Shown: positions 11,369 to 20,683 of the stretch, one piece after another
Layout of the letters: every line of letters begins with the position of its first letter
How positions within the stretch are numbered: the first letter of the stretch is position 1
Assembly (NCBI RefSeq): GCF_003696305.1
Contig: NZ_RFFK01000005.1
Location: 293,189 to 357,188, forward strand
DNA length: 64,000 nucleotides
Origin: Pseudomonas sp. AOB-7
Lineage (GTDB): Bacteria; Pseudomonadota; Gammaproteobacteria; Pseudomonadales; Pseudomonadaceae
Direction: 5' to 3'
Notes under the pieces: generated by a model
The model's input: the letters and a program-made list of their open reading frames with translations, nothing else
Told to the model about the DNA's origin: nothing
The model's database searches: none
Position numbers and translations under genes: made by a program

Positions 11369-12379
11369 ATGCCCGCCATGCCCCAGCCGCCGAAACGCCC
11401 GCGCAAGCCCGCCCCGCCCGCCGTCAAGACCGCTCCGGCCAAGGGCCAGCTGCACCCGCGCAACCGCCACCAGGGCCATTACGACTTTCCCGCGCTGATC
11501 CAGCTCAGCCCCGATCTGGGCCGCTTCGTCATCGCCAACCCCTACGGCAAGCCGAGCATCGACTTCGCCGATCCGGCCGCCGTGAAAGTATTCAACCGCG
11601 CCCTGCTCAAGCAGTTCTACGGCATCGAGCACTGGGACATTCCCGACGGCTACCTGTGCCCGCCGATCCCCGGGCGCGCCGACTACCTGCACAACCTCGC
11701 CGATCTGCTGGCCAGCGAAAATGCCGGGCAGATCCCGCGTGGCGGCGCCATCCGCGCCCTGGATATCGGCGTCGGCGCCAACTGCATCTACCCGCTGATC
11801 GGCCACTGCGAATACGGCTGGCACTTCACCGGCGCCGATATCGCCGCCGAGGCGCTGGCCTCGGCGTGCGCCATAGTCGCCGCCAACCCGCAGCTGAGCG
11901 GCGCCGTCGAGCTGCGCCAGCAGGCCAATGCCGAACACATCTTCCAGGGCCTGCTGCAGCCCGGCGAGCGTTTCGACCTGAGCCTGTGCAACCCGCCCTT
12001 CCACGCCAGCGCCGACGACGCCAGCCGCGGCAGCACGCGCAAGTGGCGCAACCTCGGCAAGCTCGACCCCAAGCGCAAGCTGCCGGTGCTCAACTTCGGC
12101 GGCCAGGCCGCCGAGCTGTGGTGCCCGGGCGGCGAGGCGGCCTTCCTCAAGCGCATGGCCAGCGAGAGCGCGCAGGTGGCCGAGCAGCTGCTGTGGTTCA
12201 GCAGCCTGGTGTCCAAGGGCGGCAACGTCGAACTGCTGCAAGGCTGGCTGGCCAAGGCCGGCGCCTGTGAGGTGCGGGTGCTGGGTATGGCCCAGGGCCA
12301 GAAGCAGAGCCGCCTGGTGGCCTGGACCTTCCAGGATGCCGAGCAGCGCAGCGCCTGGCGGCAAACCCGTTGGCGGTGA
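11369..12379 (+). CDS. rlmF: 23S rRNA m6A1618 methyltransferase RlmF
   Basis: SAM-dependent N6-adenine methyltransferase (336 aa) acting on A1618 of 23S rRNA. A basic N-terminus ([12 protein letters not shown]) precedes the conserved [13 protein letters not shown]. The Rossmann SAM motif is [16 protein letters not shown] and the catalytic tetrapeptide region is LCNPPFHAS. Start is ambiguous between ATG 11369 and ATG 11378 (and a GTG at 11339). None has a good Shine-Dalgarno sequence. Confidence 0.93.
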   Translation: MPAMPQPPKRPRKPAPPAVKTAPAKGQLHPRNRHQGHYDFPALIQLSPDLGRFVIANPYGKPSIDFADPAAVKVFNRALLKQFYGIEHWDIPDGYLCPPIPGRADYLHNLADLLASENAGQIPRGGAIRALDIGVGANCIYPLIGHCEYGWHFTGADIAAEALASACAIVAANPQLSGAVELRQQANAEHIFQGLLQPGERFDLSLCNPPFHASADDASRGSTRKWRNLGKLDPKRKLPVLNFGGQAAELWCPGGEAAFLKRMASESAQVAEQLLWFSSLVSKGGNVELLQGWLAKAGACEVRVLGMAQGQKQSRLVAWTFQDAEQRSAWRQTRWR

Positions 12380-12446
12380 GAGCTGCTGGTGTGCACGGCG
12401 CCCCCTACGCGCTATCCCCTAGCGGGCTCCGGGCGCATCAAGCCAC

Positions 12447-13691
12447 CTACCAGGGCAACCAGCCGCCCAGGCCCAGCCACAAGCCCGCCGCGGCCATGCT
12501 CAGCAGGGTCACCGGCACGCCGCTGCGGGCATAGTCGACGAAGCCGATGCGCACGCCCTGGCGCTTCGCGCCTTCGGCGACGATCAGGTTGACCACGCTG
12601 CCGATCAGCAGCAGGTTGCCGGCCAGGGTCGACATCAGCGCCAGGCCCACCAGCACCGGCTCGGACAGTTCCGGCAGCAGGCCCAGCAGCAGCACCACGA
12701 AGGGCACGTTGCCGATCAGGTTGCTGGCCAGCAACGAGGCCGAGGCCAGCGCCCATATGCCCTGCGGCAGCAGGCCGTGGGCGGCGAGCCAGTGGCCGGC
12801 ACCGGCCAGCTCCGGCAGCTCCAGCGCCGCGCCGCTGACCAGAAACAGCCCGGCGAACAGCAGCAGCAGGTTCCAGTCCACCTTGTGTACGTAGTCGCGG
12901 CTGTCCACCCGTCGCGACACCATCACCAGCGCCGCCACCAGCAGCGCCGACAGCTCGCGCGGCAGCGCGGTGGCGAACAGCGCCAGCAGCGCCAGGCTGG
13001 CCGCCAGCGGCTTGAGGTAGCTGTGCGCACCGTAGATGCGCGCCGCCGGGGTTTCCTCCACCGGCAGCGGCTGCGGCGTGCCCCAGCGGTTGCGCCACTG
13101 CAGCCAGAGCACGGCGTAGACGATGGCCATGGCCAGCAGCGCCACCGGCGCGGCCAGGGCCAGGTAGCCCCAGAAATCCAGGCCGCCGGCCTGACCGATG
13201 AGGATGTTCTGCGGGTTGCCGATCAGGCTGGCGGCCGAGCCGGCGTTGCACGACAGCGCCAGGCCCAGGAGAAACGGCCGCGGGTCGAGACCGCGCAGCT
13301 GCAGGCTGTGGCACAGCAGCGGGGTCAGGGCGAAGGCGACGATATCGTTGACCAGCAGCGCCGACAGCCCGCCGCCGAGCAGCACCACCCCGGCCAGCAG
13401 CAGCGCCGGGCGCTGGGCATGGTGGGTCAGGTACTGGTTGAGCCAGGCGTACACCCCGGAGAAGTCGAACTGCGCGGAGATCAGCATCAGCGCCAGCAAC
13501 AGCAGCAGCGCCCCGGCGTCCAGGTGCCCCGCTGCCTCGTCCATGCTCAGCGCGCCGCTGACCAGCAGCAGCACCGCGGCGCAGCCGGCGATCCAGCTGC
13601 GGTCGATGCGCAGCCCGCGCACGCCGCCGGCGGCCATGCCCAGGTAGGTGAGAAGAAACAGGCCGATAACCAGCCAGGAAGTGATCGCCAT
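12447..13691 (-). CDS. ArsB/NhaD-superfamily (SLC13-like) permease
   Basis: 414-aa membrane protein with about 10-11 hydrophobic segments, ending at ...WLPW. The loops NDIVAFALTPLL, NAGSAASLIGNPQNILIG and NLIGNVPFVVLLLG are the duplicated asparagine-rich ion-transporter signatures of the ArsB/NhaD/CitM superfamily. The substrate is unknown; anion or sodium-coupled transport is expected for the family. It converges with rlmF and is separated from the DJ-1-like gene by ~86 bases. Confidence 0.85.
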   Translation of the reverse strand: MAITSWLVIGLFLLTYLGMAAGGVRGLRIDRSWIAGCAAVLLLVSGALSMDEAAGHLDAGALLLLLALMLISAQFDFSGVYAWLNQYLTHHAQRPALLLAGVVLLGGGLSALLVNDIVAFALTPLLCHSLQLRGLDPRPFLLGLALSCNAGSAASLIGNPQNILIGQAGGLDFWGYLALAAPVALLAMAIVYAVLWLQWRNRWGTPQPLPVEETPAARIYGAHSYLKPLAASLALLALFATALPRELSALLVAALVMVSRRVDSRDYVHKVDWNLLLLFAGLFLVSGAALELPELAGAGHWLAAHGLLPQGIWALASASLLASNLIGNVPFVVLLLGLLPELSEPVLVGLALMSTLAGNLLLIGSVVNLIVAEGAKRQGVRIGFVDYARSGVPVTLLSMAAAGLWLGLGGWLPW

Positions 13692-13777
13692 GCCCGCTCC
13701 GCCAGATGCGCCGTCACTGCCCTGTGGCAGTAGCGGCGCACTCTAGCGCCAGCGGCGGGACAAGGGAATGGGGCGCC

Positions 13778-14491
13778 TCAGGCCCCGACCATGCCCTCAG
13801 GCGCGGCGCCCTGCTGCAACTCGGCCAGCACCAGATCGGCCACCGGCCCGCCGGACGCCGGGTTCTGCCCGGTGATCAGGCGCTGGTCGGCGATGGCGAA
13901 CGGCAGCCAGGGCTCCGGCGCCTTCTCGTAGTGGGCGCCGCGCCGGACCAGTTCGGTCTCGGTGAGAAAGGGCACGTGCTGGTCCAGCTGGGCGAGCTTC
14001 TCCTCGGTATTGGAGAAGCCGGTGACGCGCTTGCCGGCCAGCAGCAGCGCGCCGTCGGACAGCCTGATATTGAGCAGGCCGACCGCGCCGTGGCAGACCG
14101 AGGACACCACCCCGCCGGCCTCGTAGATGTCGCGCGCCAGCGCCTGCAGCGCGGCGTTGTCGGGGAAGTCCCAGATCACCCCGTGGCCGCCGGCGTAATA
14201 GATCGCCGCGTAGTCCTCGGCCCTGACCTGGTCCGGCGTCAACGTGGCTCCCAGGCGGTTCATGAAGGCCTTGTCCTGATACCACTGCCAGTCCACCGGT
14301 TCGGCCATGGACAGGCTGTGCGGGTCGATGGGCGTATAGCCGCCCAGCGGGCTGACGTAATCGACCGCATGGCCGTCGGCCTGCATCTTCTTGACGAAAT
14401 GCACCGCCTCGCCCAGCCACAGGCCGGTGGCCCGGTCGAGGTTGGGATACTTGGCCACGCTGGTTAGCACCACCAGGATCTTCTTGCCCAT
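13778..14491 (-). CDS. DJ-1/PfpI (Hsp31-like) family protein
   Basis: 237-aa protein of the type-1 glutamine amidotransferase-like fold. The putative nucleophile sits in SVCHGAVGLLN, and the GGHGVIWDFPDN loop matches Hsp31/YhbO-type members that act as glyoxalase III, chaperone or deglycase. The open frame extends to 14752, but that extension translates a repeat (see 14704-14772). ATG 14491 is chosen because AGGAG lies 8-12 bases upstream and MGKKILVVLTS is a proper strand-1 start. Confidence 0.88.
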   Translation of the reverse strand: MGKKILVVLTSVAKYPNLDRATGLWLGEAVHFVKKMQADGHAVDYVSPLGGYTPIDPHSLSMAEPVDWQWYQDKAFMNRLGATLTPDQVRAEDYAAIYYAGGHGVIWDFPDNAALQALARDIYEAGGVVSSVCHGAVGLLNIRLSDGALLLAGKRVTGFSNTEEKLAQLDQHVPFLTETELVRRGAHYEKAPEPWLPFAIADQRLITGQNPASGGPVADLVLAELQQGAAPEGMVGA

Positions 14492-14601
14492 CGCTTCTGC
14501 TCCTGTAGCGAGTGAAGGGCGCCGTCCGCGCGGCGCATACCCCACCACAGTAGAACAGTTGCCGGCCCTTTCCCCGCCAGCGGACGGACGGCCCTGACCC
14601 T

Positions 14602-14666
14602 GGCGTGGATGTCGCTTTTCACATCCGCCAGAGCCCTGGATCGGCGAAGCGTGATCCATCCTCCGC
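14602..14666. repeat. GGTGGATGTCGC-type palindromic repeat, copy 1
   Basis: Reads CGTGGATGTCGCTTTTCACATCC, then a short centre, then GGATCGGCGAAGCGTGATCCATCC. The two halves are imperfect inverted copies. The same unit recurs at 59452-59520, as a half at 62451-62484, and in diverged form at 63863-63938. Confidence 0.75.
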
Positions 14667-14703
14667 ACGGCCACGGAAAGCGACAGATCATTCGTATCGC
14701 GAC

Positions 14704-14772
14704 ACGAGTGGATCCCCGCCTTCGCGGGGATGACGGGAGTTGGATTGGTCATTCCCGCGCAGGCGGGAACCC
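14704..14772. repeat. Inverted pair of GTCATTCCCGCG-type REP sequences
   Basis: 14710-14734 is the reverse complement of a GTCATCCCCGCGAAGGCGGGG unit. 14748-14772 is a forward GTCATTCCCGCGCAGGCGGGAACCC unit. Each forms its own hairpin and together they face each other. Translated, this family yields the well-known spurious VIPAKAGIH peptide, which is how the upstream extension of the DJ-1-like frame arises. Confidence 0.8.
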
Positions 14773-14791
14773 AGAAAGCCGCGTGATAACG

Positions 14792-15334
14792 CTAGCGGAT
14801 AAACTCGCGACTGACCTGGCGGAACAGCTCGCTGCCGGCCTGCTCCAGCCACTCGAAGGCGACCATCTCGCGCGAGACGATCGCCGCCCCGGCGCGCTGC
14901 ATCCGCGCCAGGCCCAGGGCCTTGTCGCGCGGCGTGCGCGAACCCACCGCCTCGTCCACCACGAACACCTCGCGCCCGGCGGCCAGCAGACCGAGCACCG
15001 TCTGCAGCACGCAGACGTGGGTTTCCGCGCCCATCACCACGAACTGCCGACGCGCGCCGCCGGGCAGGTCGAACACCCCGGCGCCGGCCGTGGCGGCAAA
15101 GTGGATCTTCTCGCGCAGCGCGCCCGCCGGCAGCAGTTCGCGCAGCGGCGCCAGGGTCGGCCCCAGGCCCTTGGGGTACTGCTCGGTGGCGATCACCGGC
15201 ACCTGCAGGCGCTGCGCCAGACGCAGCAGCCAGGCGGCCTGCTCGGCCAGCTCGGCGGCGCCGTCGATGGCCGGCAGCAGGCGCTCCTGCAGGTCGATCA
15301 GCAGCAGGGTGGACTCATTGGCTTGCATCAACAT
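14792..15334 (-). CDS. Isochorismatase-fold (YcaC-like) cysteine hydrolase
   Basis: 180-aa single-domain hydrolase. The Asp-Lys-Cys triad of the family is visible as LLLIDLQERL (Asp), REKIHF (Lys) and VMGAETHVCV (Cys, after the cis-peptide). The substrate is unknown. Start ATG 15334 has AAGGAAGGAG upstream and follows the sbcC stop by only 2 bases, so it is co-transcribed with sbcC. A second member of this fold lies at 46.4 kb. Confidence 0.9.
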   Translation of the reverse strand: MLMQANESTLLLIDLQERLLPAIDGAAELAEQAAWLLRLAQRLQVPVIATEQYPKGLGPTLAPLRELLPAGALREKIHFAATAGAGVFDLPGGARRQFVVMGAETHVCVLQTVLGLLAAGREVFVVDEAVGSRTPRDKALGLARMQRAGAAIVSREMVAFEWLEQAGSELFRQVSREFIR

Positions 15335-15336
15335 CG

Positions 15337-18300
15337 CTATGCTCCTTCCTTCACCGCAAAACGCGCGTCGAGCCGGCTGTAGCCGAGGCCGACGCCCTTG
15401 TATACGCGCAGCTGCACCGGGATGCGCTCCTTCATCGCCTCGACGTGGCTGATCACGCCGATGGTCTTGCCGCTGGCGTTGAGGTTGTCCAGCGCGTCCA
15501 GGGCCACCTCCAGGGTCTCGCCGTCCAGGGTGCCGAAGCCCTCGTCGAGAAACAGCGAATCGATGCTGGTCTTGTGGCTGACCAGGTCCGACAGCGCCAG
15601 GGCCAGCGCCAGGCTGACCAGGAAACTCTCGCCGCCGGACAGCGTGCGGCAGTCGCGCGCCACGTCGGCCTGCCAGGTGTCGAGCACTTCCAGCTCCAGC
15701 TCGCCGCTGCCCTTGCGCGCCAGCTGGTAGCGGCCGTGCAGGCGCGCCAGCTGGCGGTTGGCCAGGTGGATCAGGTGATCGAGGGTCAGGCCCTGGGCGA
15801 ACTTGCGGAACTTGGCGCCGTCGGCCGAACCGATCAGGCCGTTGAGCTGCTGCCACAGCGCGTGCTCGCTCTGCTGCGCCTCGATCTCGGCGAACAGCGC
15901 CTGCTGGCTGCTGCGCCGCACATCGTCGGCCTGCAACTGGGCGCGCAGCTCGCCCTGGCGCTGGCTCAGCGTGCGCACTTCGCTCTGCAGCGCCTGCAGC
16001 TGCGCGTCCAGCTCGGCCAGCGCCAGCTCCGTCTGCGGCGCGGCGCGTAACTGCTGCATCTGCGCCTTGGCGGCGGCCAGCAGGGTCGCGGCCTCGGTCA
16101 GGGCGTGCTGCAGTCGCGCCTGCAAGGCGGCGAGGCGTTCGCGTTCATCCTCGCCCAGCAGCGCGGCGAGGAACGCCGGCAGGTCGGCGAAGGGGCTGGC
16201 CGCCAGCGCCTGCTGCCAACGCTGCTCGGCGTCGTTCAGGCGCGCCTGCAGTTGCTGCAGCAGCGCCTGCTGGCTCTGCTCCCGGCCACGCAGGGCATCG
16301 CCTTCGCGCTGGGCGCTGGCCAGGCTGGCGGCCGCATCGTGCAGGGCCTGCTCGGCTTGCGCCGCAGGCTCGGGCTCGGCTAATGCCGAGGCGCCTGCCG
16401 CCTGCCAGCGCTGCCGCCACTGAGCGGCCTGCGCCTCGGCCTCGGCGAGCAGACGCTGCGCCTCGCGCTGCAGCTCCTGCAGCTGCTGATCCTGCGCCTG
16501 GGCCTGCTGCCAGTCGCGCCAGGCGTTTTGCTGTTCGGCCAGCCAGGCGGCGCCATCGGCGGGCAACTGGTTGGCGAAGCCGTCCAGGCTGGCCAGCAGG
16601 GTCTGCCCCTGGCGCTGCAGCTCCCGCTCCAGCTGCTGCAGACGCCCCTGCTGCTCGGCCTGGCGCGCCTGCAGGTTGTCCAGATCGCGCGCCAGCAGCG
16701 CCTGCTGCTGCTGCGTATCAGCCAGGGCCCGCTCGGCGACCTCGCGGGCGCCGCGCGCCTGCGCCAGTTCGGCCTGCCGGCTCTCGACCTGGGCCAGCCG
16801 GCTCTGCACTTGCGCCAGGCTCTGTTCATGGCTGCGCTGCAGCTCGGCCAGGGCCGCGCCATCGGCCAGCGACAACGCCTGCTCGGCCAGTTGCTGCTGC
16901 CACTGCCCATCCAGTTGGGCGGCCTGTTCGCGGACCTGCTCCAGCTGCTGCTGCAGCTGGGCGATCTGCGTGGTCAGGCGGGTCAGCTCGTCGCGCAGGC
17001 TGGCGCCCTGGTTTTCCAGCTGCGCCAGATCGTTGCGGCCCTGCTCCAGGGCCTGGCGCGTGGCGGAGACGTCGAGCGCCTGGTACTGGCTGACCGCCGG
17101 GTGCTCGTGCGAGCCGCACAGCGGGCAGGCCTCGCCCGGCTGCAAGCGGGCGCGGTAGGCCTCCAGATCCTGAATGCGCTGCTCCTGCTCCAGCAGCTTT
17201 TCCTTGTCGGCCAGCTGCTGCTTGAGCAGCTTGTAGCGCTCGCGCAGGCCGCCGATTTCGTCCTGCTTGCCGGCGTGCTGGTGCTGCAGCTGCGCCAGCC
17301 GCGGGCTCAGCTCGGCGAGCTGCCCGGCCAGGCGTTCGCGCGTCTGCGCCAGCTGCTCCAGACGATCCAGCGCCCTGCCCTGCACCTGCAGCTGCTGCCA
17401 GCGCTCGCGCAGCCCGGCCTCGCCGCCGTCGCCGAGCAAGGCCTGCAGCTCGCCCTGCTGCCGGGCTTCGCTGGCGCGCGCCTGCTCCAGGCGCGCGGCG
17501 GCTTGCTCATGCTGCGCCGAGAACTCCTCACCTTGACGCTGCAGGGCGACGAGTTGCTCGGCCTCCTGCGCCAGGCGCGTCTGCAGCGCCTGCTGCTCCC
17601 TGAGCAGCTGCCCGCGCTGGTCGAACTGCGCGCGCCAGCCGCCGAGCAACTCACCCAGCCGCGCCTGCTGCGGGGCAGCGTTCAGGCGCGCCTGCAGGCT
17701 TTGCCGTTGTTCGAGCAGCGCCTGCAATTCGCCCTGGCGCAGACTCAAGACTTGCTCGGCATAGCGGCTGGCCAGCCAGAGTTGCTGGCGCTCGCGCTCG
17801 GCACTGCCGCGCTGCTGCCGTTGCAGCTCGTCCAGCCCCTCGTGCGCCTGCTGCCTGTCCTGCTGCGCCTGCTGCCAGCCCTGGTAGAGCGGCTGCAACC
17901 GCGCCGCCGGCTCGCTGGCGGCCAGGCGCTGCAGCTCGCCAGCCGCCTGCGCCTGAGCCTGCTGCGCCTGCTCCAGGCCCAACCGCGCCTGCTGGCACTG
18001 CTGCTCGGCCTGTTGCAGGGCCTCGCGCCAGCGCCGCTGAGCCTGCAGGCTTTGTTGCCGGGCCAGCAGCGGCGCTTCCTCCTGGCTCAGGCGCTGGTGC
18101 TCGGCCTGCAATTCGCCGCGCTGCGCCTCGTCGAGCAGTTCCATGCCCTGGGCACGGCTTTTCAGCAGGTTCAGTGCCTGCTCGGCGGCCTTGGTGCGCT
18201 CGTAGACCTGCTGCGAAATCCGCCCGTACACCTCGGTGCCGGTCAGCTCCTCAAGCAGCTCGGCGCGCTGGTTGGCGCCCGCCTCGAGAAAGGCGGCGAA

Positions 18301-18771
18301 ACCGCCCTGGGCCAGCAGCATGGACTTGGTGAAGCGCTCGAAGTCCAGGCCGGTGAGCTCGGCGGTCAGGCTCTCCTTCTCGCGAATCTTGTCGGTGAGG
18401 ATCTCGCCGCCGGCGATGCGCGCCAGCTCCACCTTGGGCGCCTGCAGCGCGCCGTCGACCTTGTCGCGCGCGCGGCGCTGGCTCCAGAAGGCGCGATAGC
18501 CCTGCCCCTTGACCTCGAACTCGACCTCGGCCAGGCAGTCGGCGGTGTGCCGGGTCATCAGCTCGTTGCCGCTGGCCGACAAGGTGCCCATGCGCGGCGT
18601 ACGGTGATACAGGGCCAGGCAGATGGCGTCGAGCAGCGTGGTCTTGCCCGCCCCGGTCGGCCCGGTGATGGCGAACAGGCCGCTGTCGGCGAAGGGCGCG
18701 GCGGAAAAATCGATCTTCCACTCGCCCTTGAGCGAGTTGAGGTTCTTCAGGCGCAGGCTGAGGATTTTCAT
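15337..18771 (-). CDS. sbcC: SbcC, ATPase subunit of the SbcCD nuclease
   Basis: 1144-aa SMC/Rad50-like ATPase that pairs with SbcD to cleave hairpins and blocked DNA ends. The Walker A region is GPTGAGKTTLLDAICLALYH. Two very long Gln/Glu/Ala-rich coiled-coil arms flank the zinc-hook CPLC (Cys549 and Cys552). The C-terminal lobe has the signature LSGGESFLVSLALALALSDL and D-loop LFLDEGFGTLDGE. It should follow sbcD directly, but here a 119-aa orphan gene and ~490 bases of lower-GC sequence lie between them. Confidence 0.95.
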   Translation of the reverse strand: MKILSLRLKNLNSLKGEWKIDFSAAPFADSGLFAITGPTGAGKTTLLDAICLALYHRTPRMGTLSASGNELMTRHTADCLAEVEFEVKGQGYRAFWSQRRARDKVDGALQAPKVELARIAGGEILTDKIREKESLTAELTGLDFERFTKSMLLAQGGFAAFLEAGANQRAELLEELTGTEVYGRISQQVYERTKAAEQALNLLKSRAQGMELLDEAQRGELQAEHQRLSQEEAPLLARQQSLQAQRRWREALQQAEQQCQQARLGLEQAQQAQAQAAGELQRLAASEPAARLQPLYQGWQQAQQDRQQAHEGLDELQRQQRGSAERERQQLWLASRYAEQVLSLRQGELQALLEQRQSLQARLNAAPQQARLGELLGGWRAQFDQRGQLLREQQALQTRLAQEAEQLVALQRQGEEFSAQHEQAAARLEQARASEARQQGELQALLGDGGEAGLRERWQQLQVQGRALDRLEQLAQTRERLAGQLAELSPRLAQLQHQHAGKQDEIGGLRERYKLLKQQLADKEKLLEQEQRIQDLEAYRARLQPGEACPLCGSHEHPAVSQYQALDVSATRQALEQGRNDLAQLENQGASLRDELTRLTTQIAQLQQQLEQVREQAAQLDGQWQQQLAEQALSLADGAALAELQRSHEQSLAQVQSRLAQVESRQAELAQARGAREVAERALADTQQQQALLARDLDNLQARQAEQQGRLQQLERELQRQGQTLLASLDGFANQLPADGAAWLAEQQNAWRDWQQAQAQDQQLQELQREAQRLLAEAEAQAAQWRQRWQAAGASALAEPEPAAQAEQALHDAAASLASAQREGDALRGREQSQQALLQQLQARLNDAEQRWQQALAASPFADLPAFLAALLGEDERERLAALQARLQHALTEAATLLAAAKAQMQQLRAAPQTELALAELDAQLQALQSEVRTLSQRQGELRAQLQADDVRRSSQQALFAEIEAQQSEHALWQQLNGLIGSADGAKFRKFAQGLTLDHLIHLANRQLARLHGRYQLARKGSGELELEVLDTWQADVARDCRTLSGGESFLVSLALALALSDLVSHKTSIDSLFLDEGFGTLDGETLEVALDALDNLNASGKTIGVISHVEAMKERIPVQLRVYKGVGLGYSRLDARFAVKEGA

Positions 18772-18938
18772 GCGGGAATGGCTAGCCGGGAATCAGGCGG
18801 GCATTCTGGCATTGTTGGCAGGGTTGTGCAGGCGCGGTGGACTGGGCAGATGGCGCTGTTGCCCAACGATAACCACAGAGTCAAATACCGCGACACGTTT
18901 CACCCTGTGGCTATCGCAACGGTGCGCCAAGATTATCC
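18772..18938 (-). other. Spacer between orphan gene and sbcC
   Basis: 167 bases, with clearly more A and T from about 18850 onward than the surrounding genes (for example CGATAACCACAGAGTCAAAT). Since sbcC normally overlaps or abuts sbcD, this is acquired sequence or a remnant of it. It may supply a new sbcC promoter. No ORF or terminator is evident. Confidence 0.4.
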
Positions 18939-19298
18939 TTATTGGGCCGACCATATATGGTGATCGCCAAGGCTGGCATGCAGTGCGGCCCTGACATCGC
19001 CGGCGGATGCGCTAGCAGCAGCTATGCAGACGGCAACGGTGTTCTTCGAGCCCTTCTTTCGTTGCACCTCGATCTTGTAGGGATAGGTCCTGTTACCAAT
19101 CGGCACCGCATCGACGTGCAATTTGTCGCTCTCGTACTGCGAGTTCTTCGTCCGATTTCTAAAGATCTTGGAAGTGTCGTCAATCGAGTCGATAAGCCCC
19201 TGCGCCTCTTGAAACAAGCGCGGCTCGATACTGATGTCCTCGAGACCACGCCCACCGGTAGGCGCCCCCTCATCGTTGATGTTTGGATTTAAAGCCAT
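18939..19298 (-). CDS. Orphan 119-aa protein inserted between sbcD and sbcC
   Basis: Not recognised. The protein begins MALNPNINDEGAPTGG and has an acidic helix region (LFQEAQGLIDSIDD). A basic mixed segment follows (SKIFRNRTKNSQYESDKL), then a strand-rich part with YPYKIEVQRKKGSKNTVAVC, and it ends GDHHIWSAQ. There is no signal peptide or transmembrane helix. ATG 19298 has AAGGAG at ideal spacing, so it is very likely translated. Its A/T-rich codons (TTT, AAA, GAT, ATC) contrast with the GC-saturated neighbours and suggest recent acquisition. Location inside a nuclease operon invites a role in DNA metabolism or defence, but nothing in the sequence proves it. Confidence 0.65.
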   Translation of the reverse strand: MALNPNINDEGAPTGGRGLEDISIEPRLFQEAQGLIDSIDDTSKIFRNRTKNSQYESDKLHVDAVPIGNRTYPYKIEVQRKKGSKNTVAVCIAAASASAGDVRAALHASLGDHHIWSAQ

Positions 19299-19460
19299 GC
19301 TTCGCTCCTTGAATAACCTGGTCATGGTGAGTTGGCGGCGAGCAGCATCCCTGAGCCAAACTGCATGGACTAAATTCTGCGGATCGCTGGCGAGCCCCCG
19401 AGCCTTGCAGGGTAGTCGTACTTGGACCGTCATGCCCGACGACGCTTGGAGCGGCCGGCT

Positions 19461-20683
19461 TCAATCCCCCGTCAACTCGTCCAGCACCCGGCGGTAAAGC
19501 CCCTGCAAGCGCTGCGTCTCTTCCTCGCCCAGTTGCTCCTGCTGCAGGCGTCTGTCGAACACCTCGGCGGCGGACAGTTCATCCAGCGTCTCGCGCGCCT
19601 CGCTGGCCAGGCTGGCGGCGGCGTTGCCGCGTTCGCGGCGGATATGCGCAGCACTTCCACCGGCAGCCCTTCGCACAGCGCGGCGATGCGGCTCTGCAGG
19701 TCGCTCAGGTAGTCGTCGCCGCGCACCTGCACCTCCAGCCATACCGGCCGCTCGGCGCTGCCCCGGGCGGCCTGTTCGGCGATGGCACCGGCTAGTTCCG
19801 CGAGCGAGCCGCGCAGACTGGCCAGGGGCTGGAAGCAGGGTACGGGCAGCGGCGTGACCGCCTGCAAAGCGCCGGCGCCGAACTCGACCAGCAGCACTTC
19901 CTTCTGCTGCCTGGCCTCGTCGAAGGACAGCGCAATCGGCGAGCCGCAGTAGCGGATCTGCTCCAGGCCGGCGACCTTCTGCGGCCGGTGGATATGGCCC
20001 AGGGCGATATAGTCGGCCGGCGGGAAGGCGCTGGTGGGAAAGGCCTCCAGGCTGCCGACGTAGATCTCGCGCACCGACTCGCTGGCGCTGGCGCCGACCG
20101 TGGTGAGGTGGCCGCTGGCGACGATCGGCAGGGCCAGGCCCAGTTCGGCGCGGCGGGCCTCGGCCAGGGCGAACAGCGTCTGGTAGTGCTCGGCGATGGC
20201 CTGCTGCAGCGACTGCTGCTTGTCCTGCGCGCTCTGCCCAGCCTGGCTGGCCAGCACCTCGCGCGGACGGATAAAGGGAATGGCGCAGAGGATGGCGCCC
20301 GGCGCGCCGGCGCGGTCGTGCAGCACCAGCACCTGTTCGGCGGGGTCGAGGCCGACACCGGGGACCACCCGCGCGCCGAGCTGGGCCAGCAGGGTTCTGC
20401 TCTCGCCGAGCATGGCCGGCGAGTCGTGGTTGCCGCCGAGCACGATCAGCGCGCAGCCGGCGTCGCGCAGCTCGACCACCAGGCGGTTGTACTGCTCGCG
20501 CGCATAGCTGGGCGGCGCGCCGGTGTCGAACACGTCGCCGGCGATCAGCAGCACGTCCACCGCATGCGCCCGCACCTGTTCCAGCAGCCAGGCGCAGAAC
20601 GCCTGATGCTCGGCCTGGCGGGTCTTGCCCATGAAGTGCTGGCCCAGGTGCCAGTCGGAGGTGTGCAGCAGGCGCAGGCTCAC
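19461..20683 (-). pseudogene. sbcD: SbcD nuclease subunit, frameshifted near the C-terminus
   Basis: Mn2+-dependent metallophosphatase partner of SbcC. The N-terminal catalytic domain is intact: LLHTSDWHLGQ, IAGDVFDTGAPPS, VLGGNHDSP, VASGHLT and ALGHIHRPQ. After PVEVLRI an extra AT dinucleotide (19642-19645) moves the reading frame. The expected tail RRERGNAAASLASEARETLDE...LDELTGD continues in another frame to 19461. Unshifted, translation runs to 19472 with ~57 scrambled residues. Start is GTG 20683 with AGGAG upstream, overlapping the stop of the Lrp gene as GTGA. The change may be a sequencing error or a real mutation; the active site would survive. Confidence 0.85.

Larger units (their letters stand above)
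14492..14791. other. 300-base intergenic region filled with palindromic repeats
   Basis: Between the DJ-1-like gene and the isochorismatase-fold gene, both on the minus strand. It contains two repeat families, annotated separately at 14602-14666 and 14704-14772. No gene is supported here. The remainder probably holds the promoter of the DJ-1-like gene. Confidence 0.6.

Noticed and set aside
9260..12364. 1034-aa open frame on the minus strand
   Set aside because: Antisense to the SLC13-type permease and rlmF genes; low-complexity Gln/Ala/His/Arg translation without any domain.
14492..14752. N-terminal extension of the DJ-1-like protein containing VIPAKAGIHS
   Set aside because: This is the known spurious translation of a REP repeat. 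A good ribosome site precedes ATG 14491 instead.
16528..18963. 811-aa plus-strand frame opposite sbcC
   Set aside because: Leu/Gln-rich antisense shadow of the SbcC coiled coils.
18942..19292. 116-aa plus-strand frame opposite the orphan gene
   Set aside because: No ribosome site at its start, while the minus-strand frame has AAGGAG at ideal distance. Kept only as a low-probability alternative.
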